Part shown: one piece after another, positions 15,181 through 22,652 of the stretch
How positions within the stretch are numbered: position 1 is the stretch's first letter
How the letters are laid out: every line of letters begins with the position of its first letter
The notes under the pieces: generated by a model
What the model was told of the DNA's origin: nothing
The model's database searches: none
What the model saw: the letters and a program-made list of their open reading frames with translations, nothing else
Translations under genes and position numbers: made by a program
Source: JAICYJ01 sp038212095
Lineage (GTDB): Bacteria; Actinomycetota; Thermoleophilia; Gaiellales; JAICJC01
NCBI GenBank assembly: GCA_038212095.1
Contig: JBBQUW010000037.1
Span: forward strand, 1 to 32,769
DNA: 32,769 nt
Direction: 5' to 3'

Positions 15181-16497
15181 TCAGGAGACGTAGATCGACG
15201 ACCCCGAGAGGGTGTAGATCGTGAAGTAGAACCGCCAGCCCGACAGTCCGGTCGTCCACAGAAAGCGACCGCCACCCTTCTTGAGCGCGTACAGCTCAGC
15301 CTCGCTGTGGGTCGCGAGGTTGAGGCGGTAGAGCTGCATGCCCAACAGTGTCTGGCGCACGTACAGCACGATCGAGCCGTCCACGGACGGGTTCGAGTAG
15401 GCCCAACGGAGGCTCGAGCGCAAGCGCCCGGAGGCGCCGGTGTCGATTCGGTACACCATCACCGAGCTGCGAGTGGAGCCGGTGCGGTGGTAGGTGACGC
15501 GCGGATACGAGACGTCGGGCGCACCGAGGTCGACCGTGAACGGTGCGCTGGCGATCACCTTCTCGGTGTTGGAGGTGAGGTCGTAGAGGACGATCTCGCG
15601 ACCGCTCGAAAGCCCACGTCTGTACACCAGCCAATTGCCCGAGAGCGCGGGCTGGTTGCCGACCAGCGGCAGCGTCTGCAGGACGGCCATCGTACCCGTA
15701 TCGATGATCTCGAAGCTGGGCCCGGTATCGACCACGACGCGGGTGCCGTCCAGGTCGGGGTTGACGCCCGGCAGGTCGGTGAAGACAGTGCCCGCGCGCA
15801 CCACTCCGGTGAGCGAGCCATCCGGGTTGATGCGGTTGAACGCGAGCAGCCCGGGAGATGCCGAGGGGTCTGCCACCGGCGACGTGCCGAGCGCGACCAC
15901 TGTTGCGGCCCGGGCGACGCCCGTTGCCAGCCCCAGGGCCAGCACCGCGGCCAGCGTCGCCAGCGCGACCGCGTTCGCTCGACGCAACCGAACGGTGCCG
16001 AGCAGTGCCATCCGTTCGATGCGGCCGGTCGCCTGCTCGTAGCTGCGTACGCCTCTGGTCGCGACGGCCAGCGCCAGCGCCCGTCCCAGCCCGAACGCGC
16101 TCAGCACGACGGCGCCGGTGCCAGCACCGGCCAGCGCCGCGACGCCCACCGAAACCACGATCAGCGTTGCGACCGGCAGGTAGGTGGCGAAACCGACACC
16201 CAGCCCGGCGCCGTACAGCAGGGCGGCGACGGGCTGAGGGTACCGCTCGCGCCACCGCTCCGGCACCTGACGGCGCATCTGAGGTACCGGCAGCCTCACC
16301 AGCCCGGCTTCACCTGCCGCCTCGACCAGGGCGAACAGGGCGACCCCGGCCACCGCCGCCGGACCGCCGTTCGGCAGTGCGGCACCCAGCAGCCATCCCA
16401 GCATGGCAGCGCCGGCGGTCGCCCCGGCCGCGAACAGCACCAACGAGACCAGCCATATGCGCGTCCCGTGCACGACGGGAACGATGGTCTCGACCAT
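15181..16497 (-). CDS. polytopic membrane domain fused to a putative beta-propeller
   Basis: This 438-residue protein has two parts. Residues of about 12-200 are membrane-embedded, with five or six helices, including LIVVSVGVAALAGAGTGAVVLSA, which recalls the DsbD/CcdA/MauF fold. The rest is secreted and beta-rich, with repeats such as LAFNRINPDGSL, RVVVDTGPSFEIIDTG, NWLVYRRGL, REIVLYDLTSNTEKVI, VDGSIVLYVRQTL and LYRLNLATHSEAELY, as in TolB-like propellers. There is no cysteine at all, so it cannot pass thiols as DsbD does. It follows the Cys-rich exported gene and a 28-codon ORF. I infer a partner or maturation role; that is not established. ATG 16497 has TGAGG 8 nt upstream. Confidence 0.65.
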   Translation of the reverse strand: MVETIVPVVHGTRIWLVSLVLFAAGATAGAAMLGWLLGAALPNGGPAAVAGVALFALVEAAGEAGLVRLPVPQMRRQVPERWRERYPQPVAALLYGAGLGVGFATYLPVATLIVVSVGVAALAGAGTGAVVLSAFGLGRALALAVATRGVRSYEQATGRIERMALLGTVRLRRANAVALATLAAVLALGLATGVARAATVVALGTSPVADPSASPGLLAFNRINPDGSLTGVVRAGTVFTDLPGVNPDLDGTRVVVDTGPSFEIIDTGTMAVLQTLPLVGNQPALSGNWLVYRRGLSSGREIVLYDLTSNTEKVIASAPFTVDLGAPDVSYPRVTYHRTGSTRSSVMVYRIDTGASGRLRSSLRWAYSNPSVDGSIVLYVRQTLLGMQLYRLNLATHSEAELYALKKGGGRFLWTTGLSGWRFYFTIYTLSGSSIYVS

Positions 16498-16506
16498 CGA
16501 GAAGCC

Positions 16507-16593
16507 TCAAGGCGACCACGCTCCCGACACGCCGGCGAGCAGGGCACACGCGGCCAGCGCCGCGTCTGGGTTGGCGTCGAGCGCAATCAGCAT
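16507..16593 (-). CDS. 28-codon ORF between the Cys-rich exported gene and the membrane/propeller gene
   Basis: The ORF encodes MLIALDANPDAALAACALLA then GVSGAWSP and TGA. Its ATG overlaps the stop of the upstream gene by 7 bp, and its stop lies 9 bp before the downstream ATG, in the same frame as that gene. Codon third positions are mostly G or C (about 23 of 28), as in real genes here. It may be a coupling mini-gene, a small hydrophobic peptide, or the former N-terminus of the downstream protein cut off by TGA. There is no evidence for selenocysteine. Confidence 0.4.
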   Translation of the reverse strand: MLIALDANPDAALAACALLAGVSGAWSP

Positions 16594-17174
16594 GGCACGC
16601 TCGTCTGGTAGTACAGGACGCAGAACACCTTGCGGCCGTTGTAGCAGTAGCCGGTGAGGGCGGCATCGCCGTTGATGCGGGTCGCGGTGTAGGCGCAGCA
16701 GTCCACCAGCTTGCGGATGGTGCCGCCGCAGCAGCGATACCAGCCGCCGTCGAAACGCGCATGCAGGTCGTACCGCTCGAGCACCCAGTCCTGGCACAGG
16801 CGGGTGCGTGGCGCCTTGGGCAAGGGCTGACCGTCGGGGCCCAGCAGCAGATGTCCGGAGGCATCGACCGCGTAGCCGTCGGCGTTGATCAACCGGCCAA
16901 GGTTGTCCACCGGCGCACCATCCTTGGGCCGCAGCGGATAGCCGTAGCGATCGATGCGCGGAGGGAAGAAGGGGCCGGGACAGGCGTGGGTCGTGTAGGT
17001 GTGCCCGCAGAAGCCGTAGTAGGCCTCGGCGGTGTCGGGTGCGACGGCCCCGGCCGCGAGCCGACCGGCCGTTCCCGCCACGGCCGCTGCGCCGATCCGG
17101 CCCAGGAAGCTCCGGCGTGTGTGGCCAGATGCCAGCCGCCGCGCGAGTCGCTCGGACGCCTCGCTAGGCCGCAT
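16587..17174 (-). CDS. Tat-exported Cys-rich protein, methylamine dehydrogenase light chain-like
   Basis: This 195-residue protein has a twin-arginine signal (TRRSFLG at residues 19-25, then an Ala/Gly-rich stretch to about 50). The mature part has ten cysteines (56, 65, 127, 148, 149, 159, 160, 177, 185, 195). The Cys pattern RCCGGT...DCCAYT...GYCYNG loosely resembles the disulfide-rich MauA fold, and the next gene upstream is MauE/MauD-like, which supports the call. It has only two tryptophans (130, 145), and the position I would align to the TTQ tryptophan 57 of MauA is leucine 173; the region with the second Trp is absent. So the TTQ cofactor is unlikely to form in the usual way. Start ATG 17174 overlaps the previous stop by 11 bp. 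Confidence 0.5.
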   Translation of the reverse strand: MRPSEASERLARRLASGHTRRSFLGRIGAAAVAGTAGRLAAGAVAPDTAEAYYGFCGHTYTTHACPGPFFPPRIDRYGYPLRPKDGAPVDNLGRLINADGYAVDASGHLLLGPDGQPLPKAPRTRLCQDWVLERYDLHARFDGGWYRCCGGTIRKLVDCCAYTATRINGDAALTGYCYNGRKVFCVLYYQTSVPC

Positions 17175-18039
17175 TCGAGACCAGCCCTTCGCGCTCCCGA
17201 CTGCGACCGGTCACGACCACGCTCTCGAGCTGCTCGAGCGTGTTCACCGCTCCCTTCGCCCGCACGACGCCATCCTCGCCCACATACACCGCGTACGGCG
17301 TACCGGGCACCTCGAACGCGAGGTGCAGCCGGCGCCCTGCGTCGTCGTCCTCCTGGGCATGCAGCACCACCAGCTCGTGGTCGCGCCCGATCGCGCGCAG
17401 CCCGGGCACGATCTGCGCACAGACCGGACAGCTGGGCGATGTGAACACGACCAGGCAGCCGGCGGTGCCCTCCGGCGCCCGATCGCCCAGCGGCAGGCTC
17501 TCCGCCTCGTGCTCGAACGCGCCGCGCGGCCCGAGCCGCAGGTGGAGCACGCCGACCTGCCGGTAGAGCGCGAACACCAGCGCCGCCAGCGCCGCCACGA
17601 GCAGCCACAGCGCGGCGAAGGCTGCCAGCCAGAACGCCTCGCCCAGGCGGGGCCGGACGCCGATCGCGGCCGCCGCGGCGGCCACGGCGAGCAGGCCATT
17701 GCGCGCCAGCGCCATCCGGGCAGAGAGTCCGGTGCCCGGCACCATGCAGCCACAGTCGGCCGGCTCGCTGCCATTCGCGACCTCAACCGCCAGCGCCAGC
17801 GAGAACGCCGCCAGCAGCGCCAACGCGGCCCAACCGGCGGCCGCGACGCCGGCCACCAGTGCGCCGCCGATTGCGATCTCTGCGATCGGCACCAACCACG
17901 CCAGCAGCGGCCGGGCCGCCGCGAGCCGGTAGCTGGACAACGAGGCACGGAAGCGATCGACGCGGATCAGCTTGCCCACGCCGGCCGTCAGGAACACGCA
18001 ACCAAGCAGGATCGCGATGGGCAGGTCGATCGTCGGCAT
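17164..18039 (-). CDS. MauE/DoxX-like membrane protein fused to a thioredoxin-like domain (MauE-MauD type)
   Basis: This 291-residue fusion starts with four TM helices of the MauE type (about 5-25, 45-85, 110-130, 135-158), including GVGKLIRVDRF and the paired cysteines C96/C98 in EPADCGC. Residues of about 190-275 are a thioredoxin fold: VVFTSPSCPVC with C204-P-V-C207, and the cis-proline at VPGTP248. In methylamine utilisation, MauE and MauD are separate and form the disulfides of the MauA light chain; here one protein carries both. It is first in the cassette and overlaps the Cys-rich exported gene by 11 bp, so a role in folding that substrate is the simplest inference. TAGCAT lies 9 nt before the ATG. 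Confidence 0.8.
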   Translation of the reverse strand: MPTIDLPIAILLGCVFLTAGVGKLIRVDRFRASLSSYRLAAARPLLAWLVPIAEIAIGGALVAGVAAAGWAALALLAAFSLALAVEVANGSEPADCGCMVPGTGLSARMALARNGLLAVAAAAAAIGVRPRLGEAFWLAAFAALWLLVAALAALVFALYRQVGVLHLRLGPRGAFEHEAESLPLGDRAPEGTAGCLVVFTSPSCPVCAQIVPGLRAIGRDHELVVLHAQEDDDAGRRLHLAFEVPGTPYAVYVGEDGVVRAKGAVNTLEQLESVVVTGRSREREGLVSNAA

Positions 18040-18048
18040 GAACCGCCG

Positions 18049-18054
18049 ATGCTA
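18049..18054 (-). promoter_or_regulatory. possible -10 of the Mau-like cassette
   Basis: TAGCAT on the minus strand ends 9 nt before the ATG at 18039. It would give a leader of two or three bases. The palindrome array begins 43 bp further upstream. Confidence 0.4.
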
Positions 18055-18096
18055 GCCAGCGGCCCGGACGGAACGGCGTCGCCCCACGTCTCCGAT

Positions 18097-18193
18097 GGTG
18101 CCAGGCACCACACCCCCGGTGCCAGGCACCACGCCCCCGGTGCCAGGCACCACCCCCTCGGTGCCAGGCACCACCCATTCGGTGCCTGGCACC
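18097..18193. repeat. five 13-bp palindromes at a 21-bp period
   Basis: GGTGCCAGGCACC occurs at 18097, 18118, 18139 and 18160; GGTGCCTGGCACC (the same palindrome, centre base flipped) is at 18181. Each start is exactly 21 bp from the last, with 8-bp C-rich spacers that differ (ACACCCCC, ACGCCCCC, ACCCCCTC, ACCCATTC). The array fills most of the gap between the aminotransferase stop (18219) and the Mau-like cassette start (18039). Spacing of two helix turns would place all copies on one face of the DNA. It may be an operator array, a terminator cluster or a dispersed repeat family. Confidence 0.85.
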
Positions 18194-18218
18194 GTGGCGC
18201 GCGACGCGAGAGAAGCGG

Positions 18219-19526
18219 CTAGAGCGAGCTCTCGACGGCGGCCACGGCTGCCTCGAGCGTGGTCAGCATCTCGTCGATCTCGGCGTCCGAGATGATCAGC
18301 GGCGGCGCGAGCATGATCGCGTCCATGTGCAGGTTGACGATCGGCGTCGGGCACGAGTAGACCATCAGCCCACGCTCGCGGGCGGCGCCCACGACGCGAC
18401 CCGAGATCCGCTCCGCAGCCTGGAACCGCTCCCCGGTCGTCGGGTGGCGCAGCTCGACGCCCTGCAGCAGGCCGCGGCCGCGGACGGCGTGCATCAGCGG
18501 GTGGCGGTCGGCCATCCGCTCCAGCTCGGCGCGGACACGCGCACCCTTCCCGGCGGCCGCCTCGACCAGCCCGTCGCGCTCGATCGTCTCGATCACTGCA
18601 CAGCCGACTGCACAGCCGAGCGGATAGCCGCTGAAGGTGTGCCCGTAGGAGAAGCCGTTCGGCGCCGTGCCGACCACCTCGCGGATGGCGCTCGACGCCA
18701 CCATGCCCGACAGCGGCACCACGCCTCCGCCGATGCCCTTGCCAAAGGTGATCACGTCGGGAACGGCATCGAAGTGCTCCACGGCGAACCACCGGCCGGT
18801 GCGTCCGAACCCGGTGATGATCTCGTCCGCCACCAGCAGCACCTGATGGCGGTCACAGACCTCGCGCACCGCCTGCAGGTAGCCCGGCGGCAGGTCGACG
18901 GCGGCGCCGGACGAGCCGGTGACCGGCTCGACGATGAAGGCAGCGACGTGGTCGGCGCCGCGAGACAGGATCGCCGCCTCCAGCTCGGCCGCACCCTGCT
19001 CGGCGGTCTCGGAGTTGGGTACCGCGGCGTACTTGTGCAGCAGCGACTCGAACGGCGCGCGCCAGCGCGACCCCGAAAGCGAGAGCGCGCCCATCGTCGA
19101 GCCGTGGTACGACGTGACCCGCGAGAGGAACTCGATCTTTGCCGGCTTGCCCAGGAGCTCCCAGTACAGCACCGCCAGGTGCATGGCCGACTCGTTGGCC
19201 TCCGAGCCGGACGAGTTGAAGAACGACCACTCCAGCTCGCCCGGAGCATGCCCCGCAATCCGCTCAGCCAGCTCCAGCATCGGCTCGTTGCGAAACGAGA
19301 ATCGATACGCGTAGTTGATCTCGGTCGACTGGCGCTGCAGCGCCTCGATGACGGCCGGGTGGCTGTGGCCGAGCAGCATCACCATCGCCCCTCCGCACGC
19401 GTCCAGGTAGCTGCGCCCGTCCGCCGTCTCGATCCGGCAGCCCTGAGCGCGCACCGCCACCGGCAGCGGCTCGCCGGCGGTCATCGAGTAGTCGACGCGG
19501 ACCGCGTCGGTGGGGGAGGCCTCCAT
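18219..19526 (-). CDS. class III PLP-dependent aminotransferase
   Basis: This 435-residue protein has the class III (omega-aminotransferase) fold. K263 in ITFGKGIGGG is the PLP lysine, D234 in LVADEIITGFGRTG the pyridine-N aspartate, and FFNSSGSEANESA the phosphate loop. The family uses amino donors with the amine away from the alpha position (beta-alanine, taurine, GABA, diamines); the substrate here is not readable. It is the last gene of a three-gene operon after the ThDP enzyme and BKACE, starting 10 bp after the BKACE stop. I chose ATG 19526 (CGGAG just upstream); a GTG at 19556 is possible but overlaps BKACE. Confidence 0.92.
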   Translation of the reverse strand: MEASPTDAVRVDYSMTAGEPLPVAVRAQGCRIETADGRSYLDACGGAMVMLLGHSHPAVIEALQRQSTEINYAYRFSFRNEPMLELAERIAGHAPGELEWSFFNSSGSEANESAMHLAVLYWELLGKPAKIEFLSRVTSYHGSTMGALSLSGSRWRAPFESLLHKYAAVPNSETAEQGAAELEAAILSRGADHVAAFIVEPVTGSSGAAVDLPPGYLQAVREVCDRHQVLLVADEIITGFGRTGRWFAVEHFDAVPDVITFGKGIGGGVVPLSGMVASSAIREVVGTAPNGFSYGHTFSGYPLGCAVGCAVIETIERDGLVEAAAGKGARVRAELERMADRHPLMHAVRGRGLLQGVELRHPTTGERFQAAERISGRVVGAARERGLMVYSCPTPIVNLHMDAIMLAPPLIISDAEIDEMLTTLEAAVAAVESSL

Positions 19527-19536
19527 GGCTCCGATT

Positions 19537-20382
19537 CTACCGGGCGCCCGGCTCACCCGGCGCCGCGGGCAGGCCGATCACCGCACGCGCCTGCTCGGGG
19601 GTGGCCGGTGGACGTCCGGCCAGCCGGCCCAGCTCGGCGGCGCGAGCCACGAACTGTGCGTTGCTGGTGGCCAGCATACCGCGGCTCAGGAAGACGTTGT
19701 CTTCCATGCCAACACGAACGTGGCCGCCGGCGGCGATCGCCAGCGTCGTGATCAGCTGCTGGGCGCGGCCGACGCCGATCGTCGACCAGGCGGCACCCTC
19801 CGGCAGGCTGCCGACCAGGTGCATCAGGTTGCGGGGCGTGGCGGCGATGCCCCCGGCGATCCCGGTCACGAACTGGAACCACAGCGGCGCCACCAGCAGA
19901 CCGTTCTCGGCGAGCCTCCGGCAGTACTCGACGTGCGAGACGTCGAAGCACTCCAGTTCGGGCTTGACACCGTGCTCCAGACAGCTCTCCGCCAGCGCGC
20001 GCAGAAAGGCCGGCGGATTGAGGAACACGCTCTCACCAAAGTTGAGGGTGCCGGCGTCGAACGAGCACATGTCCGGGCGCAGCGCCACCACCGCCAGCCG
20101 CTGCGACTCCTCCATCTGCCACGAGCCTGCAGTCGTCAGGTTGACGAGCAGCGACGGCGCCGCCTCGCGCACCGCGCCGACGGCATCCCGATAGAGACCC
20201 AGATCCATGCTGGGGCGGCCATCCCGATCGCGCACATGGATGTGGATCACGGTCGCACCGGCGGTGGCTGATGCCGCTGCCTCGGCCGCGATCTCCTCGG
20301 CTGTGAACGGCACGTGGGGCGTGCGGTCACGGCCGGTGTCAGCGCCGGTTGGCGCCACCGTCACCACCAGCGGCACGCTCAC
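19537..20382 (-). CDS. beta-keto acid cleavage enzyme (BKACE, DUF849)
   Basis: This 281-residue protein belongs to the BKACE family, Zn-dependent TIM-barrel enzymes that combine a beta-keto acid with acetyl-CoA to give acetoacetate and a new acyl-CoA. The N-terminal VTVAPTGADTGRDRTPHVP and the metal pair H47/H49 in VIHIHVRD are typical, as is MEDNVFLSRGMLATSNAQ near the C-terminus with the catalytic/metal Glu. The best-known member acts on 3-keto-5-aminohexanoate in lysine fermentation, but the family acts on many substrates. Its GTG overlaps the stop of the ThDP enzyme as GTGA (20379-20382), so it is translationally coupled. Confidence 0.9.
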   Translation of the reverse strand: MSVPLVVTVAPTGADTGRDRTPHVPFTAEEIAAEAAASATAGATVIHIHVRDRDGRPSMDLGLYRDAVGAVREAAPSLLVNLTTAGSWQMEESQRLAVVALRPDMCSFDAGTLNFGESVFLNPPAFLRALAESCLEHGVKPELECFDVSHVEYCRRLAENGLLVAPLWFQFVTGIAGGIAATPRNLMHLVGSLPEGAAWSTIGVGRAQQLITTLAIAAGGHVRVGMEDNVFLSRGMLATSNAQFVARAAELGRLAGRPPATPEQARAVIGLPAAPGEPGAR

Positions 20383-21995
20383 AGCGACTGCGGCGGCGCC
20401 TCGAGAACGGCCGCCAGCTCGATCATCCGGCAGCCGTCACCCAGGCCGGCGATCGCATCGCGCAGTGCCTCGCCCAGCTGCGAGGGCTCGTCGATCCGCC
20501 GATAGCCGACGCCGTATCCGGCGGCAAGCTGTTCGAAGTCGGGCGAGCGCAGGTCGACCGACGACGAGTGGCCGTAGGCCTCCATCTGGTAGTTCTTCAG
20601 CACGCCGTAGCACCCATCGTTGACAAGCAGCGTGACGAAGTGCAGACCATTCTGCTGCGCCGTTGCCAGCTCGTGGCCACCCATCAGGAAACCGCCGTCG
20701 CCGACCAGCACCACGGTCGGGCTGTTGGGATGTGCGGCCGCCGTACCCAGGGCGGTCGGGACGCCGGAGCCCAATGCTCCGCTCATCGGATACGCGAAGC
20801 CGCCCGGGCGCCGCGCATCCAGGTACAGCACGCCCCAGTAGCCAAGGATGGTCATGTCCGAGATCACGATCGCGTCGTCCGGCAGCGCCTCGTCCAGCTG
20901 CCACATCAGCTCTCGCTCACGGGCGAAGCCGTGGGCGGCCACCTCGGACTGCCGCCCGGACAGCGCCGCCCGCGCTGCCGCCGCGCCGTCGCGCGCTCCG
21001 CCGCTCACGCCTGCCGCTAGCAGCGCGTCGCAGAACAGCCCCGCGTCAGCCACGATCCCCTCGCACACCGGATAGTTGCGCCCGATCCGGGCGGGATTCA
21101 GGTCGACCTGTACAAGCCGCTCGGGGAACGCGACCGCCCAATGGCAGGTGTACTCCTCGGCGAAGCGCGTGCCGAGCGCGACACAGACGTCGCTGGAGGC
21201 GATCAGCTTCCGCACGGACGGCTCCTCACACGACGACCCGGCGTGCAGCGGGTGGCCGGGAGGCAGCACGCCCTTGCCGTTGAAGCTGGTCACCACGGGC
21301 GCGTCCAGCGTCTCTGCCAGCTCCACCACGCGCTCGGCGGACAGCCGGCAGCCGCCACCTGCGAACACCAGCGGCGCCTGCGCTCCGGCCAGCAGCGTCC
21401 GTACCCTCTGGACGGCAGCCGGGTCGGGAGCGGGCGCGGAGAGCGGCGTGACCGTGACCGGTGCCTGCTCGGCGGTGGCCGTCAGCACCGTGGTCATGGC
21501 CTCGATCATGGCCGGACCCGGGCGGCTGGCAATCGCGCACAGCGCCTCGTCGACGGCCGCCGCGAGCGCCCGCGGTGAAGCCGGCCGCACATGGTGGCGG
21601 GTGACCGCCTCGAACGCCGCCCGCTGCCCGGCCGTCTCATGCATCCAGCCGCGCTCGCCGGCGTCGCTGGGAACCTGGGTGGTGACGTGCAGCACACGGT
21701 GGCTGGACGCGTCGGCCTCGCCCATGCCCGCGAACGCGTTGAACGCGCCCGGGCCGGTGCTGGTGACGCAGACGCCGACCCGCCCGGTCGTGCGCGCGTA
21801 GCCGACCGCGGCAAACGCCGCGGCCTGCTCGTGGCGGACGACGACCGCGCGGATCGTCGAACTGTGCAGCGCCTCCCACAGGCTCAGCGCGTGCTGTCCG
21901 GGGATACCGAACACCACCTCGACCCCGTGCGCCTCGAGCGCCGAGACCAGCAGCTCAGCGCCGTTCACAACCTTCGTCCCCGCGGCAACGCTCAT
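20379..21995 (-). CDS. ThDP-dependent acetolactate synthase-like enzyme
   Basis: This 538-residue protein has the three domains of the acetolactate synthase/pyruvate oxidase group: Pyr domain (about 1-170), central domain (about 190-320) and PP domain (about 360-530). E56 in VVVRHEQAAA is the cofactor-activating glutamate; VGDGGFLMGGHELATA followed by VNDGCYG is the Mg-ThDP motif. The sequence does not let me choose among decarboxylase, oxidase, carboligase or Xsc-like activity. The start ATG 21995 has TAGCGT ending 7 nt upstream; the GTG at 22004 would add three residues but overlaps that -10. It heads the operon with BKACE and the aminotransferase. Confidence 0.9.
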   Translation of the reverse strand: MSVAAGTKVVNGAELLVSALEAHGVEVVFGIPGQHALSLWEALHSSTIRAVVVRHEQAAAFAAVGYARTTGRVGVCVTSTGPGAFNAFAGMGEADASSHRVLHVTTQVPSDAGERGWMHETAGQRAAFEAVTRHHVRPASPRALAAAVDEALCAIASRPGPAMIEAMTTVLTATAEQAPVTVTPLSAPAPDPAAVQRVRTLLAGAQAPLVFAGGGCRLSAERVVELAETLDAPVVTSFNGKGVLPPGHPLHAGSSCEEPSVRKLIASSDVCVALGTRFAEEYTCHWAVAFPERLVQVDLNPARIGRNYPVCEGIVADAGLFCDALLAAGVSGGARDGAAAARAALSGRQSEVAAHGFARERELMWQLDEALPDDAIVISDMTILGYWGVLYLDARRPGGFAYPMSGALGSGVPTALGTAAAHPNSPTVVLVGDGGFLMGGHELATAQQNGLHFVTLLVNDGCYGVLKNYQMEAYGHSSSVDLRSPDFEQLAAGYGVGYRRIDEPSQLGEALRDAIAGLGDGCRMIELAAVLEAPPQSL

Positions 21996-22002
21996 GCCGG
22001 TC

Positions 22003-22008
22003 ACGCTA
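22003..22008 (-). promoter_or_regulatory. -10 element, leaderless start of the ThDP enzyme operon
   Basis: TAGCGT on the minus strand ends 7 nt before the ATG at 21995. The preceding cytochrome gene stop is only 31 bp further upstream. Confidence 0.45.
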
Positions 22009-22038
22009 CCAGAGGCCGCGATCGGCGGGCTGCGAGAG

Positions 22039-22548
22039 CTACTTGCCCTGGAGGATCAGCGCCACCAGGTTGTTGAGATCGGTGGTCGACAGCTTGGTGC
22101 CGAAGTCGGCAGGCATGATGCCGCCGTTGAAACCCTTGGCGATCACCTTCTCGGGATTCACGATCGACTCCAGGACGAAGGCCGGCAGCGGCGTGCTGCC
22201 CGCATCGCCGGCAAGCGCGGTGTCCAGGTTCGGGCCGACGGCGCCGGTCGAGCCGGCCGCGGCCAGCGTGTGGCACGAGCCGCAGCCGCTCGAGTCCCAG
22301 ACGGCCTTGCCTGCGGTGGCATCGCCGGTGGAACCGGACGAACTGCCACCGGTGCTGCTGCCACCGCTGCTGGTGGTCGTGCTGGGAGTGGAGCTCGACG
22401 GGGTCGAGGAGTAGGTCGAAAGAGGCAGCGGACCGATGCCGACGCTGGTCGCTCCGCTGGTGTCTGTGCCGGAGATCGCGATCACGACCACCATCACCAC
22501 GATGCCGACGATGGTGCCGACGAGAGCTGCTACTAGGACCTTGATCAT
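22039..22548 (-). CDS. membrane-anchored c-type cytochrome
   Basis: This 169-residue protein has an N-terminal TM anchor (about 3-26), a long Ser/Thr/Gly linker (about 45-76) and one cytochrome c domain. The haem motif is C89-G-S-C92-H93 and the likely distal ligand is M145 in GGIMPADF, the usual class I arrangement with PNLD between. It is probably extracytoplasmic and carries one electron between membrane complexes. I placed the start at ATG 22548, where the TM helix begins; TAAAGT lies 10 nt upstream. The linker makes the haem domain flexible, as in actinobacterial subunits that feed a terminal oxidase. Confidence 0.9.
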   Translation of the reverse strand: MIKVLVAALVGTIVGIVVMVVVIAISGTDTSGATSVGIGPLPLSTYSSTPSSSTPSTTTSSGGSSTGGSSSGSTGDATAGKAVWDSSGCGSCHTLAAAGSTGAVGPNLDTALAGDAGSTPLPAFVLESIVNPEKVIAKGFNGGIMPADFGTKLSTTDLNNLVALILQGK

Positions 22549-22652
22549 CGCGCGGGCAACTTTATCAGCTTGTCCCGCCAACGTAGCGACAACCACCGGT
22601 AGGCGGAATACCCCAAGCAGGGGATGGCCGACCGCGCGTCGAACGACGACCT

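Noticed and set aside
16507..16509. TGA as a selenocysteine codon joining the 28-codon ORF to the membrane protein
   Set aside because: I see no selenocysteine insertion hairpin after it, and the downstream ATG has its own Shine-Dalgarno-like site. A plain stop is simpler.
15181..18039. Complete methylamine dehydrogenase operon
   Set aside because: The large subunit and MauG are absent and the TTQ tryptophans are missing, so I call it Mau-like only.
18097..18193. CRISPR array
   Set aside because: The repeats are 13-bp palindromes with 8-bp spacers, far too short for CRISPR, and no cas gene is nearby.
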